Shown piece by piece: positions 45,936 to 57,397 of a DNA stretch of 64,000 bases. The stretch is from Acephala macrosclerotiorum. Lineage: Eukaryota > Ascomycota > Leotiomycetes > Helotiales > Mollisiaceae. Both the position numbers and the translations under genes were made by a program. The first letter of the stretch is position 1, and the number at the start of each line of letters is the position of its first letter. The notes under the pieces are model-generated. The model had not been told where the DNA came from. It was given only the letters and a program-made list of their open reading frames with translations, and did not search any database. Location of the stretch: assembly GCA_014904845.1 (NCBI GenBank), contig MU119234.1, positions 293,069 to 357,068 on the forward strand, read 5' to 3'.

Positions 45936-46781
45936 ATGGCGGGATTATTCAAGCGCGTGTATGATTGGCTGCTGAGGCTATTCTGGTCAGTTCCCGCTGC
46001 TGTGTCAATCCGCGAGCATGTCGTGCCATCTGCTGCTCGCAGAGTCCGCACATCTTCGCATTCTCTCAAGGTATGCTGCTGACCGAATTTTGCGCGACGA
46101 TAGGGCCACCGAGATGGATATCACCATGATCGGTCTGCAGAATGCTGGCAAGACTTCGTTGTTGAGAGTTCTGGCGGTAAGCTCTCCTCGTCCCCCACCT
46201 CCTTATCGTGCGGGTACTGATTTCGCGGTGTTATCCAGGGCGGAGAATTCACACTCGAGTATGTCCCACAGTCGTGCGATCGTTCCCCTCTGCTTCGGCG
46301 ATTCCAAATTCCTCCCACCCACATCGCTCGAACAGCGTAGAGTTTAGGCTGACTTCCATTTTCCCGTGGCAGTTCGATTCCAACGGTTGGTTTCAACATG
46401 AAGCGCGTACAAAAGGGCCATGTGACGCTGAAGTGCTGGGATCTCGGAGGACAACCTCGATTTCGGTCTATGTGGGAGCGGTATTGCCGAGGTGTGAACG
46501 CCATAGTCTTCATTGTCGACTCAGCAGACACAGAGGCCCTGCCAGTTGCGAGAGACGAGCTCCATATGCTGCTCGAAAAGCCAGTCTTGGAGGGTATTCC
46601 ATTGCTGGTGCTCGGGAACAAGTCGGATCTTGCCGATAAATTGTCGGTTGACGAACTGATCGATGCTCTGGACTTGAAAAGTATCTCGCATCGTGAAGTG
46701 AGCTGCTACGGCATAAGTGCGAAAGAGGAGACCAACCTTGACGCTGTACTACAGTGGCTCGTCGCTCGTGCCAACAAGTAG
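45936..46781 (+). CDS. ARL8: Arl8-type small GTPase
   Basis: Four exons, 45936-45985, 46104-46176, 46239-46258 and 46373-46781, introns 118, 62 and 114 nt; 183 residues. The N-terminal amphipathic helix [17 protein letters not shown] lacks the Gly2 of myristoylated Arfs, as in Arl8, which is N-acetylated. G motifs: GLQNAGKTS (P-loop), IPTVGFNM (switch I), WDLGGQ (switch II), NKSD and SAKE. Arl8 links lysosomes or vacuoles to kinesin and tethering factors; in filamentous fungi a role in vacuole or secretory-vesicle traffic is plausible. The tiny 20-nt third exon is supported by GGEFTLDSIPTVGF reading through both splices. Confidence 0.94.
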
Positions 46782-48275
46782 ATTATCCAGGACTTCTTGG
46801 ATATCAGGAAAATATTTGCTTCTCCTTCCGGCTCCACGGCCAACATAACGACGATACGAATTGACGGAAAGATAAAACCTTGACTCCGGTCTGCGAGGAC
46901 CACCTACATCTCCCCAGCTCACAGCTACTTCTCTCTTGACCCACAATTCGAGGTTATACAGTGCGAACACAACAACATATGAAAGGATTTCCTTACCTAC
47001 CATCTCTCCATACGTTCCTCTTCTTGACGCGCCATGTCTGCAATGACGAGACGACTTTGACGACCAGCGTTCATTTCTATAGCATCAGTAGCATATCCCG
47101 GGTGCTAGATTTCTTGCTTTCTTGTTTCCTTCGTGGCATTCGAGCGGGATATCGGGGTTTCTTTGCGGAGGGTTGTTGAAGGCATCGCTGGGTGTTGGGT
47201 TTGGGTAGGGTATTGTAATTAGCATCTTCATACCCCACGCCATGAAGCGAGTTGACTGAGAGGGTTTCGACTCGTTCTTGAAAGTGAAATGAACGAGAAA
47301 AGGACAACTTGGAGTGAAGACGTCGGGCGTAGTGGTGAGTCTTCACGCCCTGACTCTCAGTGTTCCAAATCCATCCAGGATGAAGCGGGGCGAGAGAGAG
47401 ACTCATCGAGGAGATCCTAGTCAGAACACAACCCCAGAACCCATTCAAGAAGAGATTAAAATCAACTCAAGCCAGTTCCCTGGCAGCACACCTTAATTGA
47501 AAAGGACAGAAAAATAATTGAGAAAGAACGAGATGTTTCCCAGCGACAAGCAGTTTTTCACAGCCAAAAACCCAGGCGAACGCACAAACCACATTTGATG
47601 CGCTGGCAATGGGACGCATGGGCAACCCTTGCTTTGCAGCCAGCGGAGATGTCATTGGATAGAGCGTCAGACGAATCTGTGAGAGGATGATCGCCTGATA
47701 TGATGACGATTGGGCAAGGGGCATGAGGGTATTCGGATCAGGGAGCAAGCTGCCGTTAAGAGTGGTTGGCAGGATTTGGTGATCATGATGGGCATGAGTT
47801 GGGAATCATTGGAGAGAAAAATGCTCGAACATTCTAATTGGAGCACGAAGTACTGTCAAAAATACCTCAAATGGAATCATGGACTTGCCTTAGAATGATC
47901 TAGCTAGAAAGCTTTACGGAAAAAGTTACACGGCCGCGCAATCAAGACCTCGAATTCTTGGAGTTCGGCACCGCACCACTACAAAAGCGATCTGGAATCT
48001 TGCGATAAAAGAACGCTCCTTCCGAACACACCACAGCCACCGCCTTCTTCAACACGCCAACCTCCTCACCTCGAAGCCTTTTCTTCTTAATACTTCACCA
48101 ACGTCCTTCTTCGACATCCTACCTTCGCAGATTGATATCAACGTTCGTGCAGTTGTATCTCTTCCCCGCACCGCATTGACCAAGCCGCATACCGAGGATA
48201 ATTTGCCTCCCAACCTCAACGCCTCGTCACCCCATATCCAAAACGTTAATCACGGACACACAAAGACACTCCACG
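46782..48275. other. Intergenic, no recognised gene
   Basis: About 1.5 kb. Short frames only. The last 300 bp (pyrimidine-rich) are the probable promoter and leader of the Rcr-like gene. Confidence 0.4.
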
Positions 48276-49040
48276 ATGGCACCAGCTGACTGGCAAGGCT
48301 TCCTGGCCAAGAGGCAGAATACAGTCAACAATAATAATGGAGACTAGTAAGGGTGTCCCTTTCTTTGTCTACTATATCCTGTCGTCTTCCTTTTACCTTT
48401 AAGCATTTCGCAACAATCTTCAAGAACAATCACTGATATGATGTACAACAACAGCTGCGATGTCTTCGGCTGCTATTCAACCTGGGATAACTGGGGTAGA
48501 TGGGTCGCCCTGGCTGTTATCATCGTCGCCATCATCATAATCGCCTTCCTCTTCTCGTGAGTCTTCCCCCACTTCCCCTCCTTTCCTTCATCCTTTAACT
48601 GTCTCCGCAGATGCTTCAACAACCGCCGCCGTCGCCAACGAGGAGTCGCTCCAATGTATGGAACAGGCTGGATCCCATACGTATGTTTGATTTAAATTCT
48701 TTGGAATAGTATTGAGAGCAGTCGAAAGCTAATTTTTTAAAAGGGCAAACCTCCTCTAGGACACCAACAAGCATACTATAATCCCAACGGAGATAATTAC
48801 CATCCTCCTCCTCCTCCATATCAAGGGACTCAAGCTACGGGCACGACGTTTAATAGTAATGAGGGTTATTATGGACATCATGGACAGAATGTTTATCCAC
48901 AGCAGGAGTATGGAACTGGGGCGAATGATATTGAGTTGCAGCAACCGCAGTCCAGTTATATGCCGCAGAGAGGTGGGGATCCAGTTTACGATGCACCACA
49001 GGTTCCGCTGCCAAAGAAGGGAGATGGTGTTATTCGATGA
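48276..49040 (+). CDS. Rcr1/Rcr2-like membrane protein (chitin synthesis regulation, Congo red resistance family)
   Basis: Four exons, 48276-48346, 48455-48556, 48611-48680 and 48744-49040, introns 108, 54 and 63 nt; 179 residues. A short lumenal N-terminus (MAPADWQGFLAKRQNT, DVFGCYSTWDNWGRW) precedes one membrane helix (VALAVIIVAIIIIAFLFS) and a basic stop-transfer (CFNNRRRRQRG), then GTGWIPYGKPPLG. The tail is Pro/Tyr/Gln-rich and contains PPPPPY, a PY motif of the kind bound by Rsp5-type ubiquitin ligases. Yeast Rcr proteins sort cell-wall and plasma-membrane proteins at the ER and endosome. Residue order and size match PF12273. Confidence 0.88.
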
Positions 49041-50388
49041 GCTGAGGAAGATAATCTTGAGCAAGTACGAAATATTCGAAATGGCACACAAGGATAATGG
49101 ATGAAGAGACCGTGCAATCGAGATGAGATACGATACTGAGAGACGGAAAACTAGGAGGTTGAACTGCTGTAGTGATACCAATACTGGATTTTTGGCGTTG
49201 GGGGAATACGGATGGATACATGGCTTGCCTACCGCTGGCGAATTTACACAAATGGCATGAAGGGAATATGAATGGGAGGATGAACGAGAATTACTAGCCC
49301 TTCAATTGCTGGATCGTATGACTTGGACTTACCAATGAAGTGGGAGATTCAAGGTTCCTCTCTTCAGTAGTTAAGATAATGAAAATATCTCAATGCAATG
49401 GCTCTTTCCTTCACGGCTCCTTCATAGGAAGTGCGAATGTCGGACATTGATGTAAGATTATAACCTTTCGTGAGGGAAATGTTTGTCTTTGATTCTTAGT
49501 CTTTTTCCAACACAGCCTTCGTGTCCTACCTCGTACTCTCTACATTACGTGTTCCTCTCCCAAAGTCAACAGCCTCGTATCTTGCACAGTGACATCTAGA
49601 ACTTTTCAGACGCGCGGCTTGCCACAATTCCCATCACTTGGCTGCACTGTCAGCAGCTCAACCCAAAGCCCCTCTTCAAGCACAGCCACAGCCTCCACAC
49701 CAATCTCATCACCTGATCGCATTCAATTATGACAAATCTGCCAAGGCTCGCACCGACGATAGCGCCCCGCCAAAATGTCACTAATGTCAGGGGTATCTCC
49801 GCCTGTGCTTCACCTGACCAAAGTCCTCCTCATCTTCAATCTTTCTTTTTCATTGTTGCACCTCACTCCCGTCACTCCTTTACACAGATTGATTGAATCA
49901 TCAATATCATACTATCCGACGCTGCTGAGTCTGCGCATTCAATTTGCACTTCCAATCACGAATTTAACCATACATACAAAGGCTATCTTGAGGCTGTTTC
50001 GATTCTCGTAAAATTGCACAGCCCGCCTTGTTTCAGCATCCTACGCCCAGTTTTTGGCACTGCACTTTACTTGGGGCGAAGAAGACAAACATTAGGCTCT
50101 GTCCATCTACATCACAGACAAAGTTCAGACCATTGTGCATGTGGGAAACCTGGGGAAACGATAACTTTGGTGATATTATTGTTTACGCGATTCACGAAGA
50201 GATGAACGACGATCCGTGAAGAGGAGATTGGAGATATTTCATTAGAACTGCGTTATTGGCGATGGAGTAGGGAGGATCTGCGGCAGCCGATCGTTAATTG
50301 GGACGAATACTCGAAACAATCACAGCTCTTCAGCTTTCGAATCGCTCCTTTCGACCTACACACCTTCAGCTTCTGCGAGAACTACAAG
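49041..50388. other. Intergenic, no recognised gene
   Basis: About 1.35 kb, with short accidental frames (49775-50011, 50014-50219). It probably includes the 3' region of the Rcr-like gene and the promoter and leader of the next gene. Confidence 0.4.
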
Positions 50389-51997
50389 ATGCCGCACATC
50401 TCAACAGCCATGTCTAAGAGTCTGGGGAGGAGCGTAGGAGACATAATGGTCAACAGCCTGCTTGGCAAGAGGACCATTACTGGTGAGGTGGACAGCTTCA
50501 AGAATACCTTCTCGAGTTGGGACAACTGCATGGCGAAGAGCTATTGCAAGTCAGTCTCCCCGTTCCTCCTCCCAAATTTTCACTGACTCTTCCAGATGGC
50601 CTGTCATTGCAGCAATAGTCATCGTATCCCTCATCGTGCTCTCGATCGTTACCTGCATAGCCCGATGTTGCTGTTGTGGATATTCTTGCTGTTGTAGCTG
50701 CTTCTCATTCCTGAAGTGCTGCGATTGCTGTGGAGACAGTTGTGAAGGAAAGAGGAACAAACCCATGAAGCATCGCGACGAACCAGGACCATTTGGAGCA
50801 TCAAGTCAGCAGCCTGGCTTCAATCAAGGATACCAGGCTCCAGCGCCAATGATGGGTGGTGCTCTACCAGTTCCAGCAAAGGCGGAACCCCCACAATATG
50901 CCCAATTCGAGGTTGGAAAGAATGGATTGGCTGTTGACCCCACACCTACACCACTACACGAGGATGCTCTGCCACCAATGCCGAGTTGGGAGGGCGCTTC
51001 GAAGAAACATGTTTTGGCGGAAGATGAGAAGAATGGTGTTGAGTTGGGAGAGCTGGATCCCACCACGGGACAACATGTTCCTCTCATGGCAGGTGCCGCT
51101 GCGGCTGGAGTAAGCCCTGTCGGCTCACGAGGACACTCACCTTTTGGAGCAAGACCTGGCCCTGGCCCTAACGGAACTGGATACAGTGGTGTTGCGGATG
51201 ATCACTTTGATCAGAACCAGGCTGCGTATAATGGTAATGGCAGAGGTTATGGAGGAGGATCGCCTGGAGGCATGGGAGGGCCACAGATGGGACCGCAGAT
51301 GGGAGGACCACCGAGACTGGGTACACCACAAATGCGAAGCTCACCTGGCCCAGGACAAATGAGAGGACCAGGAGGTTACAGGAATGATTCGCCACAAACA
51401 TACAACGGCCAGGGTCGAGGATACGGGCCGCAGTCACCTCAAGACGAATACGGGCAGGCTGATGGTTTCGCAACTGCTCCCGTAGGAGGCAGAGGTTACG
51501 GGAGACCACCTCCACAACGACAATTCTCAAACGATCACTATGGAGAGGAGCAATATGCCAGCCGTCCTTTCCCTGCTCAGAGACAGTACTCAACCGACTC
51601 CCAGCAGCCAATTCTTGCGCGCCAATACTCTGATGGACCTGGCTACCCACAAGATAACTTCCAACCCAACATGCCACCACCGCGAGGGCCGTCAAGAGGA
51701 CCAGGTAGCCCTAGTCGCATGGCTTCGCCTCCACTTCAGAACAACTCAGGCTTTGACTTCGGTGGAGGAAACCAAGGATATCAATCGAGACCCAGCCCAC
51801 CTCCACAACAATACCAATCCCGACCAAGTCCTCCACCTCAAGGCGGCAGAGGCAATGATGGCTACTTCGCAGGTACTCCAGTAACGAGAAGTCCGCCACC
51901 GCAGGAGCCAATATATCCAGGATACAAACCGTATCAGCCAAGCCAAGGAGGCAGAGGGAGGGAACCACAACAAGGATGGGATCCAGTCCAGCAATAA
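50389..51997 (+). CDS. Cys-rich single-pass membrane protein with Pro/Gly/Gln-rich tail (fibroin-3-related type)
   Basis: Two exons, 50389-50549 and 50596-51997, one 46-nt intron; 520 residues. A conserved N-terminal block (ISTAMSKSLGRSVGDIMVN, SWDNCMAKSYCKWP) leads to a membrane helix (VIAAIVIVSLIVLSIVTCIA) followed at once by a Cys cluster (RCCCCGYSCCCSCFSFLKCC) likely to be palmitoylated. The remaining 400 residues are low-complexity Pro/Gly/Gln/Tyr with repeated RQYS-type and SRPSPPPQ units. Ascomycete homologues are often named fibroin-3 related; the function is not established. It resembles the neighbouring Rcr-like gene in plan (short N-terminus, one helix, Pro-rich tail), which may be chance. 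Confidence 0.82.
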
Positions 51998-53731
51998 TGT
52001 CTGACTTGCAGTTGGTTGCGATACTATGACGTTGCTTTCCTCAGTGTCCATGAAGATCATAGACACTATCTTGTATAAAAGCGTTGTGAAATTGGAAAGG
52101 GCTGGATATCCTAATTGCATTCTCGAATCTGCGTTCCTGTTTGAAGCTCTATCTGTTCTTGTCTTGGATAGCTGGCGTACGATCGTTTGATGGCATCTTC
52201 TGCGAAGCAGCATTTTCTGGCGTTTAATCGAAGAGATAAGAAGAGATGTGTTCTATACATTATGTTTTGATTAGCGGCGTCTGGGAGTTGTGGTCTATGG
52301 CTTGGGTTGGTGGGAAGAGACAACAATATTGCAATTGATACAGCACAATGTATGAATATCTTGCATTGAAATTTGCCTGCTCTTTTATCTCGTGGTGCTA
52401 CGTCGAGTGGAGGTTACCAATGTGTCCCTTCATTCACATGCTTCCTGAGTCGTCACAACTGTCGTATATCGTCCTCTTGGACATCTTACTACGCTCGCTA
52501 CGTCTGTAATTAGTGCTTAGTGGCAACATCAACCTCCCTTCAATCCAGCATCCCATATTACCCTGAGCATACCTAGGTAAATCACGGTGATTTTCGCATC
52601 TGAGTCAACCCCTCGATAGTCAGGCCCCAATCTTGACGCCATTTCCTGCCTGGTTATCTCAATTATACAATTGCACTCTTCCCTGTCTGGATTATTTCTA
52701 GGGAACAATTCAGTTGCAGCTTACTTCTTTTCCTTTGATCTATCCGATTTTGAGCTGTGGTTGAAGTAGAGTTTACAGCGTTCAAGAGAGGAAGCACAAC
52801 CGGGGCCTGAATTCCCAACCACGCCCAACCAAAGCAGCGTCACAGTCAGATGGAGGTCGAGACGGCGACTCGTTTAATATCAGTCCACAATTTGCCCAGA
52901 TTTACAGTGTCGATAAATGTTGAGCTGAGACTTTCGTTGCGAAGTTGGGTGATTCTGTTGCACACATTTCATGGAACCATGACAATCCGGGGCTGCTTAT
53001 GAAAGCTCGACAGCCAATAAATAACACTTCCCCACAACATATTCCTCGCAAATAGTAGATAGGTATTGAGGCACTGCCAAGCGGTCATGCTTAAAAGCTG
53101 AGTGATTGTGGAAGGTGCGCTCAACTTTCATGAGTTATAGCTAGCATTTCCAACCTCGATCGAAGATGCTAGCGTTCTTTTAGTTGTGTAATGTGTACAA
53201 CGCATCCTAGTGGGATAGCCCACCTAGTTTACCAGAAAGTCTTTTTCGATAATTCAGCTGTGGAGCCGAGTGATGCAGCCACTGACAAGTCAGGGCACTC
53301 TTCGAGTCCCTGTCGTTGTTAATAAGATTATTTAAAGTCGCCACAAACTCTTGGTTCCAGACAATCAATCTGTTCAAACAACAAATCAAATCAACTCAGA
53401 AGTCTGCCAGAGATTGCACTCGCATCACGGCATGGGTATCGGTAAGAATTTACATTCGCTGTCTTAGATATCAACTACGACTTTGACAGACAGGAATCCG
53501 ATCAAGGCCTGTGCCTACATACAGTGCTAAGTGGCGCCAGGAGGCCAGTCTTAATCGGCGTTTCCAAACCATACCAAAAGCACTCGGGAAATAAGCCCTA
53601 GCATTCTTCTATCTATACCCGTATCGAATTAGAATTAGAATTCTGCCCCAACCTCTCATCAATCGTATCCTCTACATCGTTAGTACCATGTTCAAAAGTG
53701 AGACTCGACCTGTTTGCAAATAGCAATAGAT
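51998..53731. other. Intergenic, with a tRNA-like stretch
   Basis: About 1.7 kb without a supported gene. A stretch at about 53257-53325 has box-A-like (gagccgagtgatg) and box-B-like (tcttcgagtcc) motifs of Ser/Leu tRNA type, but I could not fold a full cloverleaf. Confidence 0.35.
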
Positions 53732-55667
53732 CTATCGATGTTCTAACTGTGGCTCCGTCTCATAGCCAGATGGAGGAGACTCGGGTCTGGCTGGCTCTGC
53801 CGGATGATTCGACTCTCTACGACTCGTAGATTCACGAACTCTGACAGTAGCTTCTGATCCGCGGTTAGGAATGTCGCGCCTTGAACTGGCCGATTCACTG
53901 CGCTGAGATGTGGATATTTCTCCTTGGAGAGACGAGTTGTCATGCTGGACACTTCCCACTTCACTTCGATGGCTTGATGCTTGGTGTTTTTGGGATGCCT
54001 CGACTGCCTTTGTCTTGCGGGATGTGGTACGGCGGCTAGTCGTTCTCGCTGAACTCTGTCGACTTGTTGTTGCTTCTTGGGGAGAGTGTTCTCGCTGAGA
54101 ATGCTCAGTTTGTCGAGATGGTATATTATGAGGGCTTTTTCTTGATTCGCTCTCTCGGTTTGATGGCACTTCCTCTCGTGGATTTGATCGAGCTTGTTCC
54201 GTTTCGCTCGACAGTCTCTCTGAATGGGAGTCTCTTACATAACTGTGCCGTGTTGCTGACTCTCTTTGTTGCGTAGAGGAAATACTAGCTTGCCCTTCTC
54301 GATGGGATGTTCCTCCATGCCGAGAGACGTGAGCATCGCTATATTGAGTTATCGTATGTCCCCGTCGTGGAGAAGAAAGAGGAGCTTTGCTATGCTGAGA
54401 TATTAATCTTTCTTTCCCCTGGGAGGTCTCTGTCTGCTCTCCTTGATGCGATGATCGCTCGACGCCATTGCTGACAGCTTCAACTTGTTGAGATGAGAAA
54501 CAATCTTCCTCTCGAGACGATAATTCTGCCGTTTTAGTCTGTCTGCTTGTTACTCGTCTGGCACCACTGCTCCGAGTTTTTGATAGTTGCGGAAGATTCG
54601 AAATTTTTGTCGCTGTTATTTCAGACCCCTCTTGAATGACGGTTCGTCCGCTTGTTTCCCGTAAAGTGCTACTGCGCTGGACTTCGGAAGTATCTGAAAG
54701 ATTGGAAGCTCGAGTCATGATGATCTCGGGTATCCCTTTGAAAGTAGAAGCCTTGGAGCCCAAGTCGCATCCAGTCTTAGATGGCACGCCCGCTGCAGGA
54801 TGCTCGGAGCGGGAAGTAGTTATTGGTCTTCTTTCCGATTTGCGAGAACCTTTGAAGCGGTCTGCTTTCGTTGAAACTACCCATATAAGCTCGCTTATTT
54901 TACAAGGTCAAGGATTAACATACCTGCAGTCTTCTTCAAAGCATCGCGCACACCTTTTCCGTTATCACCCTGGTCGAAAGCATCCTGATCTCCGTTCGCA
55001 GGAGATCCTCTTCTCAAAGCCTCTGCTATAGTCAAAGACCCGGCGTTTGCCTCCTGCTCATGTTGTACGATCCTCCGAACTGTATCTATAGCATGGGAAG
55101 GCAGCTTGGTTGGCAGTTTGGTCATGGCCGCTGAGCGTTGACTCCTGAACTCTTCGACTTCATCCAAAGGCACGACAAAAGCCTGGATACTTGGTCTCAA
55201 GGACTGCATCTCGGCAAATGACCCTCGTGGCAGGTCTTCATAGTCAGCGGGTATCTGACTGACCGCCCTGGATACATCTGCAGGGTCTCTTGGGTGCTCT
55301 TTGAGGTCCATCTCTTCACACCTTCTGCAACGAGCATTAGTTGGGGTGACAAGAACGATGTCGTCGTCATCCGGAAGTCGGGAAAAGTCTGTGTAAGAGT
55401 GGTCAAACTCGATTTGACAGTGTTGAGACCAGTAGCAGTGCTATAACGATCAGTCCTCGGGTTTTCTTTCCACCGGAGAGAGCAACCTACCTTGAAGGTC
55501 TCCACGGCATTACAGTTGGGGCAAAGACCATTTTGTTCCTCATCTTTTTCTTTGATACCTCGGCACATGAATTTGTTGCACTTGTCGAAGAAGCAAATGA
55601 CGATGTCTGAGTTCGCTCTTGCGTTGTGACCGCAGACTGTGTAAGTTGGAAATAGTTTATGGCACAT
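53732..55667 (-). CDS. Cys-cluster protein with long disordered Ser/Arg/Glu-rich tail
   Basis: Three exons, 55667-55491, 55440-54924 and 54864-53732, introns 50 and 59 nt; 608 residues in one frame. The first 115 residues hold paired Cys and His: MCHKLFPTYTVCGH, CFFDKCNKFMCRG, GLCPNCNAVETF, HCYWSQHC and ARCRRCEE, which looks like a zinc-binding module seen in unnamed ascomycete proteins. From about residue 230 the chain is disordered, rich in Ser, Arg, Thr, Gln and Glu, with many SR/SRRT units and few hydrophobics. No membrane segment. A nuclear or RNA-related role would fit the SR-like tail, but there is no direct evidence. Confidence 0.75.
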
Positions 55668-56104
55668 GGTTGTTCTTTTGGAGTCTGAGCTAGGTCGAAG
55701 ATTTGCGAAGGATGCTGCCGTCGAGGGACGTTTCTGATAGAGAGGTGATGAAACCGATCAGATATGTTCATGCAAAGATCTTCTCCGAATTGAAATGAGT
55801 CTTCTACTTCGAGACTATGAATGTCCGAAGAGATGTGACTCGCAAATGCTCGCGAATTCACCAGAAGTCATTTCTTTCAGTGCTTGATAACTTCTCAAGG
55901 GGCACTTAATATTTTTTGCTTCACGATTGAAGCAACCTCTCAGCCGTGATTGACAAGGGTAAGAGGGCATAGTCTCCTCAGACTGAAAAGTAACAAGTAC
56001 ATCTGTGATTATATTATGTTGTATTTCTAGCTGAGAACGATATTCAATATCCTCGCAACATCGCTCTTGCGATGTCCTTTGTCGTTACTATTCCAACTCA
56101 AAAC

Positions 56105-57397
56105 TCAAATTGTTGTCGCGTTCCAAACACCAACAGTCACATTCTGAAAGGTGCAACCTTGCGTCGGGTACTTCGTGCTGTATGACCCATCCAGCACCGT
56201 TGCCAGCCACTCCAACGCCCTGGCATCACCATTTGTGTCTTCATCCAAATGATAGCCGACAGTGTTCCGCTGATACAAAATGTTGGCGCCCACAGAGCAG
56301 TACCTTTCTACTAGTGCATCAGCATCCTGCACCGGACTGAGCTCATCGTGGATGGCTTTGTAGACGAAGGTCGGCATCTGAGGGATGCTATGATATCCTT
56401 GGTACCCATTGGCGTTGAAGATATCTTGAATGAGAGGGACTTCGAGATCTGCTTTTCCACCAATGAAGTAGTTGAAGATATCCTGGTACTGGTAGAGGAC
56501 ATTTCCAGTTTCGAAATCGATGTTCAGAGACTTGAGAAATGTGGTAGCGTTGTACGTCCCATTTGTCTTGAGCCTCGAAACAAGATATTCCCGAGCTTCA
56601 CGATACTCGGCCGTTATACCAAGAAGGCCAGCAGGTACGAGACCAGCATAGAAGCTTCTGGAGATGAGGTTGAATGCGTTGGTGATATTTGGAACAATAC
56701 CACCAATGGCCATACCGCTGAAATTGAGCTCAGGAGCATAAGCAGCTTGTAATTCAGCAGCCCATGTACTGGAAAGAGAACCTCCACTGTATCCCCATAT
56801 TGCGTATCGAGCACTTGGTGATAGACCAAAACTAGAGGAAAGGACAGCCCGAACTGAATCGAGGACGGCGTGACCTTCTTGAATACCAGCCGGGAAGGCG
56901 GCGAGTGGTCCTTCAAAGTCTGGAAAGTTCACGTACCAGCCAAGACCGAGTGCGCTGGCCAGATCGGGACTTTGAGCGCCAGATGCCTACGTGTAGCTGG
57001 GACTGGAGTCGACGTCGGCAGAGTTGTATGGGAATTGATATGAGAGGAGAGCGTCTCCCGTTGAGCTAGATGTTGTAACATGGTTTGCCGAGAGGGGAAC
57101 GTAGAGTGTCGTGACCGCCCAAGATGGACGGTGGCGAGCATCGGTTGTGCTGTAAAGGAGGTGGTAAGCTTGTGAACAGTTGTCGATGACGGATGGAGTG
57201 TTTCCAGGTGCGATTCTAACTTTGAAGATAGTGCCAGGTGCTGCATCTTCAAAGTTTGGAGGAGCTGTGTACCATGGGTCTTGACTTGGTGGGATAGGGG
57301 TAGTCGAGTAGGTGATGTCTCGGGAAAGAAGAGAGGGCGCAGCGAAAGCTGAAGCTGCCAGTATGAAGCTGGCGAAGAGGAGTTTGATGAGTATCAT
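56105..57397 (-). pseudogene. Secretory lipase (LIP family, PF03583) with one in-frame stop
   Basis: Intronless, 430 codons from ATG 57397. Signal peptide LIKLLFASFILAASAFAAP, then SQDPWYTAPPNFEDAAPGTI, AVTTLYVPLSA, ALLSYQFPYNSADVDSSPSY, GWYVNFPDFEGPLAAF, HAVLDSVRAVLSS, the nucleophile elbow WGYSGGS and the later HDELSPVQDADALVERYC and VGYHLDEDT regions that carry the Asp and His. This is the Candida antarctica lipase A-like fold, a secreted triglyceride lipase. TAG at 56987-56989 (codon 137) cuts it before the active site; the frame is otherwise open to the natural end. CAG to TAG would be a CpA-to-TpA change. It is recently lost, read through, or a sequencing error. Confidence 0.82.
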
